Part shown: one piece after another, positions 7,540 through 18,516 of the stretch
How the letters are laid out: the number at the start of each line of letters is the position of its first letter
Numbering within the stretch: the stretch's first letter is position 1
Source: Bifidobacterium canis
Lineage (GTDB): Bacteria > Actinomycetota > Actinomycetes > Actinomycetales > Bifidobacteriaceae
Direction: 5' to 3'
Assembly: GCF_009727065.1 (NCBI RefSeq)
Contig: NZ_WNLP01000008.1
Coordinates: 1 to 64,000, forward strand
DNA: 64,000 bases
Position numbers and translations under genes: made by a program
The notes under the pieces: model-generated
What the model saw: the letters and a program-made list of their open reading frames with translations, nothing else
Told to the model about the DNA's origin: nothing
Databases searched by the model: none

Positions 7540-7754
7540 CTCTTGTTCTTCGTTTTCTTTTTACTTCAATTTATTTCAATTTCGTTGGTATGCAAGCGTT
7601 TGCCATACGTATCTCTCTCAACTGTCTCACCTTCTCTTTCCTACAGTGGAACCGCGGCGAGGTTGTCTGCGCTCAACCTTAAGTTTGACACGTAACTCAA
7701 ACAGTCCAGGTCTGCACCTTGTAACGCGGACCCAGATAGAAAAGGACGAATACC

Positions 7755-9833
7755 ATGGCAGAAGCAAACATCTCCATCACAGTCAACGGCGAACAGAGGG
7801 AGGTGGAAGCAAGCCAGACCGGTGTCGACCTGTTCGCGGACGACAAGAACATCATCGCAGTGCGTCTCAACGGCGAACCCCGTGACCTCTACACGCCGCT
7901 TCATGACGGCGACAAAGTGGAATCCATCGCGCTCGATTCGGAAGACGGCATCGCCATCATGCGTCATTCCGCAACGCACGTCATGGCACAGGCCGTGCAG
8001 GAAGTGCGCCCGGACGCCAAACTCGGCATCGGACCGGTGATCGAGAACGGGTTCTACTACGACTTCGACGTCGACGAACCGTTCACGCCGGAAGATCTCA
8101 AGACGATCGAAAAGCACATGCAGCGCATCATCAAGTCGTCGCAGCGCTTCCAGCGTCGCGTGGTCTCCGAGGAGGAGGCGCTCAAGGAGGAAGCCGATCA
8201 GCCATACAAGATCGAGCTGATCAAAGACAAGGAAGATGCGCTCGAGACCGAGGCCGCCGTCGACATCAGCCACAAAGAGCTGAGCATGTACGACAACATT
8301 GACCGTGAAGGCAATGTCGTGTGGTCGGACTTGTGCCGCGGACCGCACCTGCCGAACACCCGCTACATCAAGGCGTTCAAGCTGGAGCGCGCCGCCGCCG
8401 CATATTGGAAGGGCTCCGAAGCAAACCCGATGCTGCAGCGCATCTACGGCGTGGCATTCCCGACGAAGGAAGAGCTCAAGGCATACCAGACCCGCATGGA
8501 GGAGGCCGCCAAGCGCGACCACCGCAAGCTCGGTCAGGAAATGGATCTGTTCTCCTTCCCGGATGAGATCGGCCCAGGTCTGGCCGTGTTCCACCCGAAG
8601 GGTGCGGCGATCATCAACGCGATGGAAGACTATTCGCGTGAAATGCACCGCAGGAACCACTACAGCTTCGTGCAGACCCCGCACATCACCAAGGGTGGCC
8701 TCTACGAGACCTCCGGCCATCTGCAGTGGTACAAGGACGGCATGTATCCGCCGATGCACCTCGACGAGGAGAAAGACGAGAACGGCAACATCGTCAAGCA
8801 GGGCTTCGACTACTACCTGAAGCCGATGAACTGCCCGATGCACAACCTCATCTTCAAGTCGCGCCAGCGCTCCTACCGTGAGCTGCCGCTGCGCCTCTTC
8901 GAGTTCGGCACCGTGTACCGTTACGAGAAGTCCGGCGTCGTGCACGGCCTGACCCGTGTGCGTGGCCTGACTCAAGACGATTCGCACATCTACTGCACGC
9001 GTGACCAGATGAAGGACGAGCTCAAGAACCTGCTCAACTTCGTGCTGAAGGTGCTCAAGGACTACGGTCTCAACGACTTCTACCTGGAGCTGTCTACCAA
9101 GGATGAGCACAAGTTCGTCGGCTCCGACGAGATCTGGGAGGAGGCGACCAACACACTCGCCGAGGTCGCACAGGAGTCCGGTCTGGAGCTCGTGGCCGAC
9201 CCGGGTGGCGCCGCATTCTACGGCCCGAAGATCTCGGTGCAGGCACGCGACGCGATCGGCCGCACCTGGCAGGTGTCGACGATCCAGCTCGACTTCAACC
9301 TGCCGGAGCGCTTCCAGCTCGAATACATTGCGCCGGACGGCTCTCATCAGCGTCCGGTGATGATTCACCGTGCGCTCTTCGGCTCGATCGAACGCTTCTT
9401 CGCGATTCTGCTCGAGCACTACGCCGGTGCGTTCCCGGTGTGGCTTGCCCCGGTGCAGGCTCTGGGCGTTCCGGTCGCCGAGGAGTTCGAACCGCATCTG
9501 CACAAGTTCATGGATTCTCTCGAAGAGGATCTCGTGCGCGTGGAGACCGACAATTCCGATGATCGTTTCGGCAAGAAGATTCGCAACGCGTCGAAGTCGA
9601 AGGTGCCATACATCATCATCGCCGGTGAAGAGGATATGAACAACAATGCCGTGAGCTTCCGCTTCCGTGACGGCAGCCAACTCAACGGCGTGCCGGTCGA
9701 CCAGGCGAAGGCTTGGATTCTCGAGACCATCAAGAAGCGCGTTCAGGTGAACAGCGCCGAGGATTTCAAGAAGGCCACCGGTCAGATTCTCGACGACGTG
9801 GAAGTCAACACTTCCGACACCGACGCCGAGTGA
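7755..9833 (+). CDS. thrS: Threonine--tRNA ligase
   Basis: This 692-residue threonyl-tRNA synthetase charges tRNA-Thr in the cytoplasm. The order is an N-terminal TGS domain (about 1-65), the editing domain with the HSATH zinc/editing motif and [10 protein letters not shown], then the class II catalytic core with [10 protein letters not shown] (zinc Cys), the motif 2 region [13 protein letters not shown] and the motif 3 region [13 protein letters not shown], and finally the anticodon-binding domain ([13 protein letters not shown]). The length is normal for the family. ATG at 7755 follows an AGAAAAGGACG site. No T-box leader was seen in 7540-7754. It is followed directly by a strong terminator, so it is a single-gene unit. 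Confidence 0.98.
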   Translation: MAEANISITVNGEQREVEASQTGVDLFADDKNIIAVRLNGEPRDLYTPLHDGDKVESIALDSEDGIAIMRHSATHVMAQAVQEVRPDAKLGIGPVIENGFYYDFDVDEPFTPEDLKTIEKHMQRIIKSSQRFQRRVVSEEEALKEEADQPYKIELIKDKEDALETEAAVDISHKELSMYDNIDREGNVVWSDLCRGPHLPNTRYIKAFKLERAAAAYWKGSEANPMLQRIYGVAFPTKEELKAYQTRMEEAAKRDHRKLGQEMDLFSFPDEIGPGLAVFHPKGAAIINAMEDYSREMHRRNHYSFVQTPHITKGGLYETSGHLQWYKDGMYPPMHLDEEKDENGNIVKQGFDYYLKPMNCPMHNLIFKSRQRSYRELPLRLFEFGTVYRYEKSGVVHGLTRVRGLTQDDSHIYCTRDQMKDELKNLLNFVLKVLKDYGLNDFYLELSTKDEHKFVGSDEIWEEATNTLAEVAQESGLELVADPGGAAFYGPKISVQARDAIGRTWQVSTIQLDFNLPERFQLEYIAPDGSHQRPVMIHRALFGSIERFFAILLEHYAGAFPVWLAPVQALGVPVAEEFEPHLHKFMDSLEEDLVRVETDNSDDRFGKKIRNASKSKVPYIIIAGEEDMNNNAVSFRFRDGSQLNGVPVDQAKAWILETIKKRVQVNSAEDFKKATGQILDDVEVNTSDTDAE

Positions 9834-9843
9834 TCTCTCGATG

Positions 9844-9885
9844 AGAAGGACGGGAACACCCACTCGTGTTCCCGTCCTTCTTTTC
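9844..9885 (+). terminator. Terminator of thrS
   Basis: A 16-base-pair perfect stem (9844-9859 with 9866-9881) and a 6-base loop are followed by TTTTCC, starting 10 bases after the thrS stop. Confidence 0.9.
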
Positions 9886-10004
9886 CGCGCAGACGCAGCT
9901 TGAACGGCTGCATATGTGGAAACGTCGTGACACGATCACATGATTTATCTCGATCGTTTCCTATTCTCTTATGATGTACATTCATCAACACACTGGGGCA
10001 GAAC

Positions 10005-10673
10005 ATGCTGGAAAAGCTTCGACCATGGTTTAAGCATCTCATCGAACCGATCGCACGCGGATTGGCGAAGATGGGTTTGACCGCGAACGCCGTCACCATC
10101 ATAGGCGCGGTGGGCACGACCATCGTCGGCATCGCGACCGGCATCACCGGCTGGATGTTCTGGGGCGCGCTTGTGCTCGCCGTTCTCGTGGTGTTCGATT
10201 CACTCGACGGTTCAGTGGCCGCGATCACCACGGGCGGCACCAAGTTCGGCGCATTCCTCGATTCCACGCTCGACCGCATCGCCGATTGGGCGGTGCTGTT
10301 GGGGTGCATCATCTATTTCTTCATGCGCAACAGTTCGGCTCTGCTCGAGCAGCAGCGTTATGACTGGATCTGCGTGAGCGGCATGGCGCTGGCGTTGTAT
10401 TCGATCATGACGTCGTTCGTCACCTCCTACGCGCGCGCCCGCGCCGAATCGGTCGGCTATGAAGCGAAGAACGGCATCGCCACACGTTCCGACAGGCTCA
10501 CCATTATTCTGGTCGGCATGGCGATCTGCGGCTTGGTCAACGACCCACTCTGGCTCATGATTGACATGGCCGTGCTCGCGGTGCTGGGAACGATCACCGT
10601 GTTCCAGCGCATGCATGAAGTGCACGTCGCCATGCGCGCGAACGGCGACGCCGGCGCAGTGCGCGCAGCCTGA
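10005..10673 (+). CDS. pgsA: CDP-alcohol phosphatidyltransferase, probable phosphatidylinositol-phosphate synthase
   Basis: This 222-residue integral membrane enzyme probably joins CDP-diacylglycerol to inositol-phosphate, the first step to phosphatidylinositol. The family motif is FDSLDGSVAA, followed at the right spacing by GAFLDSTLDR, so all four metal-binding Asp are present. The position that is usually Arg in DGxxAR is Ala here. Five to six hydrophobic helices are visible. Specificity is inferred from the neighbours: patA and pimA follow in the same direction, as in the mycobacterial PIM cluster. ATG at 10005 is the first good start. No upstream gene shares the operon. Confidence 0.88.
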   Translation: MLEKLRPWFKHLIEPIARGLAKMGLTANAVTIIGAVGTTIVGIATGITGWMFWGALVLAVLVVFDSLDGSVAAITTGGTKFGAFLDSTLDRIADWAVLLGCIIYFFMRNSSALLEQQRYDWICVSGMALALYSIMTSFVTSYARARAESVGYEAKNGIATRSDRLTIILVGMAICGLVNDPLWLMIDMAVLAVLGTITVFQRMHEVHVAMRANGDAGAVRAA

Positions 10674-10723
10674 ACTATCTGAATAATCTTCTATATTTCA
10701 TACACTTCACCCCGCGAGGCGCG

Positions 10724-11743
10724 ATGTTCGACAAACTGATGGTGTGGTTGGCGAAGCACCCACGCGTTCTTCCCGAACGCGTGGTGCGTGGCCTGTTTCT
10801 CGCAGCGGCGGATGGCGCTTGGCTTATCCGCGCGAAATCGGTGCGTCAGCTTGAGCGAAACCTATCGCACGTGCTTGCGTGGGAAAAACAGAATTCAGAC
10901 GAATCTTCCGCGCACACCGTATCTCACAAAGAGCTCCGCGCGCTGTCTCGCAAGGGGATGCGTTCCTATTTCACCTATTTTTCCGAGGCGATGAGCGTTG
11001 GCGCGCGTTCCGAAGAGGAACTGCGCGCGCGTATTCGCGGCGCTGGCGAAGGATTGCTCGCAATACAGAAGCAGACTGACGAGCATGGAGCCAATGGTTC
11101 CGCGCCGATCGCCATGGGGCATCAGGGCAATTGGGATTACGACGGTTTCTGGGCGCAATTCGAGGTGGCTCCCGTCACCACCGTTGCGGAGCGTCTGGCA
11201 AATGAGGCGATGCTCCGCACATTCGTGAACATTCGCGAAGAGCTCGGCATGACGATTTTCCTGACCGGCACTCCGCATCTCACCGAACAGCTCGAAGATG
11301 TGTTACGCGAGCCGCACACGATCGTTCCGCTGCTTGCGGACAGAGATCTGAGTCGTCATGGCGAATTCGTGCACGCGTTCGGCTCGATGATTCGCGTGGC
11401 GAGAGGACCGGCGACGATCGCCTTCGACACTGGGCTGCCGTTGTTCGTCGTGAACACCTACCGCGAGAAACTGTCTCGCGAACAGCACAGAAAAGCGAAG
11501 ACCCCATACGGGTACGTCTGCGAGATCAGCGGTCCGATCGACGTGGAGCAATACCGTTCACTGCCGCGGGAGGAAGCCATCCATGAGATCTCCCAACGTT
11601 GGGTTGATATCTGGGCGCGCGGCATCGCGGCGCACCCGCAGGATTGGCATATGCTGCAACCCATCTTCGCCGAGGATCTCGATCTGACACGACTCAAAGA
11701 CGTTCCACCGGAAGTCAAAGCTCAATTGCAGCAGTTCATGTGA
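10724..11743 (+). CDS. patA: Phosphatidylinositol mannoside acyltransferase (LPLAT family)
   Basis: This 339-residue membrane-associated acyltransferase of the HtrB/LpxL-like superfamily has the catalytic HX4D motif in MGHQGNWDYDG and downstream blocks VPLLADRDLSRHG and VARGPATIAFDTGLPLF typical of PatA. It would transfer a fatty acyl chain from acyl-CoA to the mannose of phosphatidylinositol mannoside at the inner face of the membrane. It lies 50 bases after the phosphatidyltransferase and just before pimA, which supports the assignment over lauroyl acyltransferase of lipid A synthesis, absent from Gram-positives. Confidence 0.88.
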   Translation: MFDKLMVWLAKHPRVLPERVVRGLFLAAADGAWLIRAKSVRQLERNLSHVLAWEKQNSDESSAHTVSHKELRALSRKGMRSYFTYFSEAMSVGARSEEELRARIRGAGEGLLAIQKQTDEHGANGSAPIAMGHQGNWDYDGFWAQFEVAPVTTVAERLANEAMLRTFVNIREELGMTIFLTGTPHLTEQLEDVLREPHTIVPLLADRDLSRHGEFVHAFGSMIRVARGPATIAFDTGLPLFVVNTYREKLSREQHRKAKTPYGYVCEISGPIDVEQYRSLPREEAIHEISQRWVDIWARGIAAHPQDWHMLQPIFAEDLDLTRLKDVPPEVKAQLQQFM

Positions 11744-11791
11744 GCGCATTCGTTTACGCTGGTCTTCACAAAGTCCAGCTTGTCAAGCAAG

Positions 11792-12999
11792 ATGCCATAT
11801 ATGCCATCGTTTGACATGAATACAGCCGATTCATCGCAGCGGCACCATTCGCAGAAGCGGAGTAGCAAACTGCGCGTGGGCATCATCTGCCCATATTCGT
11901 TCGAAACGCCGGGGGGCGTGCAGAACCATATTCGAGACTTCGCGCAGCAGCTGCGTGCACGCGGGTACGACGTGCAGGTGTTCGCGCCGGGGCGCCGCAC
12001 GGCGGACATGCCGAACTATGTGCAGACGAACAACTCATCGTTCGCGATTCCATACAACGGTTCATGGGCGCACCTGAGTTATTTTTCACCGCAGGGTACG
12101 TCACGCGCAAATGGGTTCGACGCGGGCATTTCGACATTCTGCACTTGCACGAGCCCGAAACGCCGTCGCTGAGCCACAAGCCGCTGGTCATGCGCGATGC
12201 GCCGCCAATGGTGGCCACATTCCATGCTTCGATCGACCCGTATCCACGCGCGTTGCGCCTGTTCACCAAATACCTGCGCAAATATCTCGTGCCGCTCAAG
12301 GAGGCTATCTTCGTCTCGGAAGCCGCGCAGCGAACGGCTGCGCACTATCTGCCGGACGGCGTCGCCGTGCACACCATTCCCAACGGCATCAACAGGGCGT
12401 TCTATGCGAATGCGGAACCAAATCCGGCGTGGCAAGGCACGCAGGATGCGCCGACGATCGGCTTCCTCGGGCGCATGGGGGAGGAGCGTAAGGGATTCTC
12501 CGTGTTCGCCCAAGCCGCGCAGATAGTTCACCAGCGTTACCCGAACGCGCGGTTCCTCGTCGCAGGCGACGGGCAGGAGGAAGGCGAGAAGATTCTCGAC
12601 TCGCTCGGCGCAAGCGAACAGTTGAAGGAACGATTCGAATTCCTCGGGCGCATCAGCGACGATGACAAGGCGCGGTTCTATGCCGCGTTGAGCATGTATG
12701 TCGCGCCGCAGACCGGAGGGGAGAGCTTCGGCATCGTGCTGGCGGAAGCCATGGCGGCCGGCTGCCCAACGGTGGCGTCGAACCTCGACGCGTTCCGCTC
12801 GGTCACCGAGCAGGGAGAAAGCGCGGCGTTGTTCGTCAACCGCGATGCGCAGGATTGCGCACGTCGAATATGCGAACTCATCGAGAACCCGTCACGGCGC
12901 AAAACCTTGTCGGAAGCGGGGTTGCGCCGTTCACGAGATTTCGACTGGAACACCGTCGTCGACGAGGTTCTGCAGGTTTATGCAAAAGCGTTGTCATAG
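11792..12999 (+). CDS. pimA: Phosphatidylinositol alpha-mannosyltransferase (GT4), frameshifted as written
   Basis: This GT-B fold glycosyltransferase would transfer mannose from GDP-mannose to phosphatidylinositol. The N-terminal half has LRVGIICPYSFETPGGVQNH and ends out of frame at 12172. The C-terminal half continues in another frame with HLHEPETPSLSHKPL, PNGINRAF, GFLGRMGEERKGF and the GT4 sugar-nucleotide motif ESFGIVLAEAMAAG. One extra T in the run 12082-12086 joins them as LSYFFTAGYVTRKWVRRG, giving about 400 residues. The start is uncertain: TTG 11780 and ATG 11792, 11801 and 11816 are all in frame without a clear ribosome binding site. Confidence 0.85.
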
Positions 13000-13052
13000 A
13001 AACGCTGTAAAATCAACACGTTCTAAGAATCCGCAATCTGTGTAGGAGCAAT

Positions 13053-13808
13053 ATGTCAGGCCATTCCAAATGGGCGACCACCAAGCACAAGAAGGCCGCC
13101 ATCGACGCCAAGCGCGGCAAGTTGTTCGCCAAGCTCATCAAGAACATCGAAATCGCTGCCCGTCAGGGTGGTGGCGATCCTGATGGCAATCCGTCGCTGT
13201 ACGACGCCATCTACAAGGCCAAGAAGGCCTCCATGCCAGCCGACAACATCAAGCGTGCCGTCAAGCGCGGCTCTGGTGAGGAAGCCGGTGGCGCAAACTA
13301 CGAAGACATCGTGTACGAAGGCTATGCGCCTGCAGGCGTCGGTCTCATCATCGAATGCTTGACCGACAACCGCAACCGTGCTGCCGCCGACGTTCGTTCC
13401 ACCCTCGGCAAGGGCGGTGGCTCTCTGGCCACCAACGGTGCCGTGAGCTTCAACTTCGAGCGCAAGGGCGAGATCGTCGTGCCGTCTGAAGGCATCGATT
13501 TCGACGATCTGTTCGAAAAGGCAGCCGAGGCAGGTGCCGAAGATGTGATCGACGATGGTGAAGCATACACGATCGTCACCGATCCGTCCGATCTCACCGC
13601 CGTTCGCAAGGTGCTGCAGGATGACGGAATCGACTACGATTCCGCTGATCTGGTGATGCGCCCGAAGAACGAGATCGAACTTGATCTCGACGATGCCCGC
13701 AAGGTCTCCAAGCTCATCGACAACCTCGATGACCTCGATGACGTGCAGAACATCTACAGCAACTGGACCGCGTCGGATGACGTGCTTGCCCAGTTGGACG
13801 AGGAGTAA
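13053..13808 (+). CDS. yebC: YebC/PmpR-family regulator or translation factor
   Basis: This 251-residue TACO1/YebC family protein opens with the conserved [20 protein letters not shown]. Later family blocks include [30 protein letters not shown] and NRAAADVRS. The family has been described both as DNA-binding regulators and as factors that relieve ribosome stalling; the sequence does not decide. It sits directly before ruvCAB, as in many bacteria, and its end nearly touches ruvC. ATG at 13053 has GTAGGAGCA upstream. Confidence 0.95.
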   Translation: MSGHSKWATTKHKKAAIDAKRGKLFAKLIKNIEIAARQGGGDPDGNPSLYDAIYKAKKASMPADNIKRAVKRGSGEEAGGANYEDIVYEGYAPAGVGLIIECLTDNRNRAAADVRSTLGKGGGSLATNGAVSFNFERKGEIVVPSEGIDFDDLFEKAAEAGAEDVIDDGEAYTIVTDPSDLTAVRKVLQDDGIDYDSADLVMRPKNEIELDLDDARKVSKLIDNLDDLDDVQNIYSNWTASDDVLAQLDEE

Positions 13809-13814
13809 GATCCA

Positions 13815-14396
13815 TTGATCATACTTGGCGTTGACCCCGGGCTCACACGCTGCGGGGTCGGCGTGATAGAAGCCGGCGCATATCGCCGGCTTTCGTTTAT
13901 TCACGTCGACGTCGTGCGTTCCGACCCCCATGAATCACAAGATCTTCGCCTGTTGAAGATCTACAACGGTTTGTGCGCGAAAATAGACGAGTTCGCTCCC
14001 GACACCGTTTCCATCGAACGCGTGTTCGCGCAAGAGAACCGCAACACCGTTCTCGGCACCGCGCAGGCGGCGGGAATGGCGATGCTGGCCGCCGCGCAAC
14101 GCAACATTCCAGTGGCATTGCACACACCAACCGAGTCGAAAATGGCGATCACCGGCAACGGCAAGGCCGAGAAGATTCAGGTGGAACGCATGGTGGCACG
14201 CATTCTGAGCCTCAACACCCTGCCGAAACCGGCTGACGCGGCGGATGCGCTGGCCATCGCCATCTGCCATGCGCTCCGACCGCAAGGAGCGTTGGAGGGC
14301 GGGGAGCGCGAGCAGCATCTGACGGCCGCGCAACGCCAATGGGCGCAAGCCTCCCAGCATGCCGCACACGGGCGAGGCGTCCGCAGAGGAATGTAA
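13815..14396 (+). CDS. ruvC: Crossover junction endodeoxyribonuclease RuvC
   Basis: This 193-residue Holliday-junction resolvase has an RNase H-like fold. The first catalytic Asp is in [13 protein letters not shown], a catalytic Glu is in [10 protein letters not shown], and the C-terminal acidic pair is in [14 protein letters not shown]. The start is TTG at 13815, six bases after the yebC stop, using AGGAG at the end of yebC as ribosome binding site; no later ATG fits the family start. It forms an operon with ruvA and ruvB. Confidence 0.95.
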   Translation: MIILGVDPGLTRCGVGVIEAGAYRRLSFIHVDVVRSDPHESQDLRLLKIYNGLCAKIDEFAPDTVSIERVFAQENRNTVLGTAQAAGMAMLAAAQRNIPVALHTPTESKMAITGNGKAEKIQVERMVARILSLNTLPKPADAADALAIAICHALRPQGALEGGEREQHLTAAQRQWAQASQHAAHGRGVRRGM

Positions 14397-14437
14397 ACTG
14401 ACGAACAAATGTTCGATTCCTGTTTGAGGAGAACGTC

Positions 14438-15060
14438 ATGATCGGAATGCTCAGGGGCCACATCGAATCGGTTGACACCACCACCGCGCTGGTCAATGTG
14501 CACGACGTCGGTTTTGAATTGCGCATGCCCGCGAACGATCTGGCCACCATGCACGCAGGTCAAGAGACGACGATCTACACGTCGATGAGCGTCTCGCAAG
14601 ACGCGATCACCCTCTTCGGGTTCCTCGACGCCCATTCCAAGCGCATGTTCCTTCAACTGCAGAAGGTCAGCGGCATCGGCCCCAAGGTGGCGTTGTCGCT
14701 GCTGTCCACACTCACTCCCGACGATCTGGCGCAGGCCATTCACGATGGCGACGACAAAGCGCTGTCACGTGCCCCGGGGCTCGGCAAAAAGGCGCACAGA
14801 AAATCATTCTCGAGCTCAAAGGATCCATCAATGTGGAGGACATCGAGGGATCCAAGGCTCAGGCCACACGGCATAGTCCCGCTGATAAGGGTGTCGAGCA
14901 GGTGGTGGAAGGTCTCATGTCGCTCGGCTGGCACCAATCGGATGCGCAGGAGGCTGTTGAGAACGTGATCGCAGCCAACGAAATCGAAACACCGTTGAGC
15001 ACCGAGCAAGTGCCGCAGGTGCTCAAACTGGCATTGACGTCATTGGATCGAGGCAGGTAA
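14438..15060 (+). CDS. ruvA: Holliday junction DNA helicase RuvA, frameshifted as written
   Basis: RuvA binds the four-way junction and docks RuvB. The N-terminal OB fold (MIGMLRGHIESVD) and first helix-hairpin-helix (VSGIGPKVALSLLS) are intact. The frame breaks at the second hairpin motif GLGKK. One added A in the run 14786-14790 restores KGAQKIILELKGS and continues through the RuvB-binding domain (VVEGLMSLGWHQSDAQEAV) to the stop at 15060, giving 207 residues. Without repair the frame runs to 14968 with nonsense sequence. It lies between ruvC and ruvB, which starts 4 bases after the stop. Confidence 0.92.
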
Positions 15061-15063
15061 AGC

Positions 15064-16155
15064 ATGGCCATAGCGAACATGGAACCAATGGAGTATTCGG
15101 GTACGAACAATCTCGATGCCACAGACGAATCGTTGCGCATGGTGTCTGCCACGCCGGTCGGCAACGAACCGATCAGCGACGAGGAGCTGCGTCCCCATGT
15201 GCTCGAAGGCTTCATAGGCCAACCCAGGCTCAAGGCGCAGCTGCAACTGTTCCTCGACGCCGCTCGCAAACGCGATGTGGCACCCGATCACATTCTGATG
15301 GCTGGCCCTCCTGGATTGGGCAAGACGACGCTGGCGATGATCGTGGCGAACGAGCTCGGCGTGCCGATCCGCGTCACATCGGGCCCAGCCATCCAGCATG
15401 CCGGTGACCTGGCTTCGATTCTCAGCTCGCTCGACGTGGGCGAAGTGCTGTTCATCGACGAGATCCATCGACTGCCACGAGCCGCCGAAGAGCTCCTCTA
15501 CATCGCAATGGAGGATTTCCGCGTCGACGTGATGGTGGGCAAGGGGCCTGGAGCGTCTTCCATCCCATTGACATTGCCGCGTTTCACCGTCATCGGCGCC
15601 ACGACGCGTGAAGGCATGTTGCCGTCTCCGTTGCGCGCACGCTTCGGCTTCACCGCACATCTCGATTTCTACCCGCATGAGGAACTCGAAAAGCTCATCG
15701 AACGTTCCGCCTCGGTGCTTGGGCTTCCTCTTGACGAGGGGGCGGCGCAGCAACTGTCGTTGCGTTCGCGAGGCACGCCGCGTATCGCGAACCGTTTGTT
15801 GAGGCGTGTACGCGACTGGGCTGTTGTGCACGATCTCGAACGCGTCAGCGCCGAAGACGTCAAGCAGGCGCTTGCCCTGTATCAAATCGATTCCGAGGGG
15901 CTCGACCGTCTCGACATCGCCGTGCTCAACGCCATCGTCAGGCAGTTCAACGGCGGACCCGTCGGCTTGAACAACCTTGCCGCCATGGTTGGCGAGGAAG
16001 CGGAAACGGTGGAGACGGTATGCGAGCCTTATCTGGTGCGCGAGGGCTTCATGGTGCGTACGCCGAAGGGCCGCGTGGCCACTGCGAAAGCGTGGGAGCA
16101 TTTGGGCCTCAAACCGGCTCAAGACAGCCCAAATGATGTCAGTAAGTTATTCTAA
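15064..16155 (+). CDS. ruvB: Holliday junction branch migration ATPase RuvB
   Basis: This 363-residue AAA+ motor has Walker [10 protein letters not shown], Walker [12 protein letters not shown], sensor 1 [15 protein letters not shown] with the arginine finger just after (RARFG), and a C-terminal winged-helix domain ([19 protein letters not shown]). The N-terminus is about 30 residues longer than a minimal RuvB, as in other actinobacteria. It is the last gene of ruvCAB; yajC follows with a gap of 57 bases. Confidence 0.97.
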   Translation: MAIANMEPMEYSGTNNLDATDESLRMVSATPVGNEPISDEELRPHVLEGFIGQPRLKAQLQLFLDAARKRDVAPDHILMAGPPGLGKTTLAMIVANELGVPIRVTSGPAIQHAGDLASILSSLDVGEVLFIDEIHRLPRAAEELLYIAMEDFRVDVMVGKGPGASSIPLTLPRFTVIGATTREGMLPSPLRARFGFTAHLDFYPHEELEKLIERSASVLGLPLDEGAAQQLSLRSRGTPRIANRLLRRVRDWAVVHDLERVSAEDVKQALALYQIDSEGLDRLDIAVLNAIVRQFNGGPVGLNNLAAMVGEEAETVETVCEPYLVREGFMVRTPKGRVATAKAWEHLGLKPAQDSPNDVSKLF

Positions 16156-16212
16156 GCTGGACTTTCCGTGGGCCGTTTGTGGGCCCCTCAAACCGTTTAA
16201 GGAGTTTCCCTT

Positions 16213-16656
16213 ATGGAATATATGATGCTCATCATCCTGATCGTCATGATGGCTGTGATGATGTTCTACTCGTCCCGTAAGGCGAAGAAGCAGCAGCAGG
16301 AACGTCAGGCGTTCCGCACAAGCCTCACCCCGGGAACCGAAGTCATCACCATCGGCGGACTGATCGGCAAGGTTGTCGAAGTCGATGAGCAGTACGAGGA
16401 GATCGTTCTCGATTCCGAAGGCTCCCTTCTTCGCTTCAGCCTGCAGTCCATCAGCAAGGCCTATGTGCGCCCTGCATATGTGAGCGACGACGAGGTTGAT
16501 GAGAACGGCAATCCGCTCGACACGGATTCGCCGGCTCAGATTCAATCCGACGATTCCACCGAAACGGAATCCGGCAACGACGATTCCGAAACCGTCGTTG
16601 AAGAGACCACGGTCGTGGAGTCCGAAGAACCATCCGACGAAACAAACAACAAGTAA
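16213..16656 (+). CDS. yajC: Preprotein translocase subunit YajC
   Basis: This 147-residue protein has a single N-terminal membrane helix (MEYMMLIILIVMMAVMMFY), a basic stretch (SRKAKKQQQERQAF) and the YajC core with PGTEVITIGGLIGKV. The C-terminal 50 residues are acidic and rich in Ser, Thr and Glu, an extension typical of actinobacterial versions. YajC associates with SecDF in protein export. ATG at 16213 follows AAGGAG. secD and secF are not next to it. Confidence 0.9.
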   Translation: MEYMMLIILIVMMAVMMFYSSRKAKKQQQERQAFRTSLTPGTEVITIGGLIGKVVEVDEQYEEIVLDSEGSLLRFSLQSISKAYVRPAYVSDDEVDENGNPLDTDSPAQIQSDDSTETESGNDDSETVVEETTVVESEEPSDETNNK

Positions 16657-16703
16657 ACTGTTCGCGTCACTACATCTATAACCGCCCGACAACGAAGGTG
16701 ACC

Positions 16704-17284
16704 ATGTCACAAACCGACATCACACAGGCTGATATTCGATGCATCTCTCAAGACGATGCTCAATATTTGATTTCACTGATTCGCACGATTCCCGATTTTC
16801 CGAAAAAGGAATTCTGTTCCGTGACTTTATGCCGGTTTTCGCCGACGCACGCGGCATGCAGATCCTGATTGACGCATTGATCAAGGCGCTGCCGGTCGAT
16901 GCAGATCAGTTCGATTCGATCGCGGGATTGGAAGCACGCGGATTCCTGTTCGGCCCTGCCATGGCGGCGCGCCTCAACAAGGGGTTCATCGCCATCCGCA
17001 AGGCCGGCAAGCTTCCGCCGCCGGTGCATTCGTGCAGCTATGCGCTCGAATATGGCACTGCGACACTCGAGATCGAGGATTGTGCAGTGAAGCCCGGTGA
17101 GCGTGTGCTCATTGTCGACGATCTCATTGCCACAGGCGGTTCCGCGGCAGCGGCCTGCGATCTCATCAAGTCAGTTGGCGGTGAGATCGCGGGCTACAGC
17201 TTCGTCATGGAGCTTGACGGTCTCAACGGTCGCAAGGCCCTTGGCGACTATCCAACAAGTTCTTTGCTGCAAATGCCGGCATGA
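16704..17284 (+). CDS. apt: Adenine phosphoribosyltransferase, frameshifted as written
   Basis: This enzyme salvages adenine to AMP using PRPP. ATG at 16704 with AAGG five bases upstream opens the expected N-terminus (ISLIRTIPDFPK). The frame breaks at the A-run 16803-16807, and one added A restores KKGILFRDFMPVF. The catalytic part is in the frame from 16739 on: GLEARGFLFGPAMA, the flexible loop RKAGKLPPPV and the PRPP motif VLIVDDLIATGGSAAA. Restored length is 193 residues. It lies between yajC and sucC; co-transcription with yajC is possible. Confidence 0.92.
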
Positions 17285-17319
17285 CAGGCATAACAACAGG
17301 ATTGGTGTGAAGAGGAAAC

Positions 17320-18516
17320 ATGGATCTTTACGAATATCAGGCACGTCAGCTGCTTGAGGAGCAGGGCATCGACGTTCCGAAAGCCGTTTTCGCCCAGAAT
17401 TCCCATGAGGTGGCCGAAGCTGCGGAGGTCATCGGCTACCCTGTCGTCATCAAGGCACAGGTCAAGATCGGGCACCGTGGGCAGGCTGGTGGTGTGCGCA
17501 TCGCGCATAACCGCGACGAAGCCATTCTCGTGGCCGAAGATATTCTGCCCATGACCATTCACGGTCACAAGGTCAGTGGCGTTCTGGTCACCGAAGCCAA
17601 GAACATCCTGCACGAATACTACGTGTCGATCTCCGTCGACCGTTCCTCCCGTGATTTCGATGTGCTCGCCACCGCGAACGGTGGCACCGAAGTCGAGGAG
17701 GTTGCCAAGCAGCATCCGGAATCCGTCAAGCGTCTGCACATCAGCGCATTGGAGGATTTCGATCTCGACGCTGCCACGAAGATGGCTGAAAGCATCGGCT
17801 TCTACCACGCCGACTCGAATCAGGCCGCGCAAATCCTGTTGAACATGTGGCGTTGCTTCAAAGAGAACGATGCAACGCTCGTTGAAATCAATCCTCTCGC
17901 CAAAATCGGTGATCCCGATGATGAGGATTCCAAAACGTTGTGTGCTCTCGACGCGAAGATCTCGCTCGACAACAACGCTGCGTTCCGCCACGATGGCTGG
18001 AAGCGATTCGCGGATCCGATCGTTCCCGACCCGTTCGAGCAACGAGCGCGTGAGCACAATCTGCACTACGTGCATCTGCGTGGCGAGGTAGGCGTGATCG
18101 GCAATGGTGCCGGTCTGGTGATGAGTTCGCTTGATGCGGTTGCGTTCGCAGGCGAAGATCAGGGCACAGGCGTGAAAGCCGCAAACTTCCTCGACATCGG
18201 TGGTGGAGCATCCGCCCAGGTGATGAGCGAAAGCCTTGAAATCATTCTTTCCGACCCACAGGTCGAATCGGTGCTCATCAACGTGTATGGCGGCATCACC
18301 TCATGCGAGCAGGTGGCTCTCGGCATCCTCGAAGCCATCGACCAGCTGGGCGCCTCCAAGCCCATCGTGGTTCGCTTTGACGGCAACAAGGCGGCCGAAG
18401 GCCTGCAGATTCTGGCCGATGCGAACACCCCGAACATTCATGTGTGCAAGACCATGGGCGAGGCCGCTGCATTGGCGGCACGACTCGGCGCTCACGGCAA
18501 GGAGGAACAGCAGTGA
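17320..18516 (+). CDS. sucC: Succinate--CoA ligase (ADP-forming) subunit beta
   Basis: This 398-residue beta subunit has an N-terminal ATP-grasp domain ([17 protein letters not shown], then [16 protein letters not shown] with the nucleotide-binding Lys) and a C-terminal CoA-ligase domain ([17 protein letters not shown]-like [15 protein letters not shown]). It acts with SucD to interconvert succinyl-CoA and succinate with ADP/ATP. ATG at 17320 follows GAGGAAAC. Its stop overlaps the sucD GTG start by 4 bases. Confidence 0.96.
   Translation: MDLYEYQARQLLEEQGIDVPKAVFAQNSHEVAEAAEVIGYPVVIKAQVKIGHRGQAGGVRIAHNRDEAILVAEDILPMTIHGHKVSGVLVTEAKNILHEYYVSISVDRSSRDFDVLATANGGTEVEEVAKQHPESVKRLHISALEDFDLDAATKMAESIGFYHADSNQAAQILLNMWRCFKENDATLVEINPLAKIGDPDDEDSKTLCALDAKISLDNNAAFRHDGWKRFADPIVPDPFEQRAREHNLHYVHLRGEVGVIGNGAGLVMSSLDAVAFAGEDQGTGVKAANFLDIGGGASAQVMSESLEIILSDPQVESVLINVYGGITSCEQVALGILEAIDQLGASKPIVVRFDGNKAAEGLQILADANTPNIHVCKTMGEAAALAARLGAHGKEEQQ

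Noticed and set aside
7540..7754. T-box or other riboswitch before thrS
   Set aside because: No T-box consensus or specifier hairpin was found; the region is T-rich spacer after tRNA-Gly.
7641..9863. 740-residue open frame antisense to thrS
   Set aside because: It mirrors a complete, highly conserved thrS gene; long antisense frames arise from the codon bias of GC-rich genes, and the translation has no family features.
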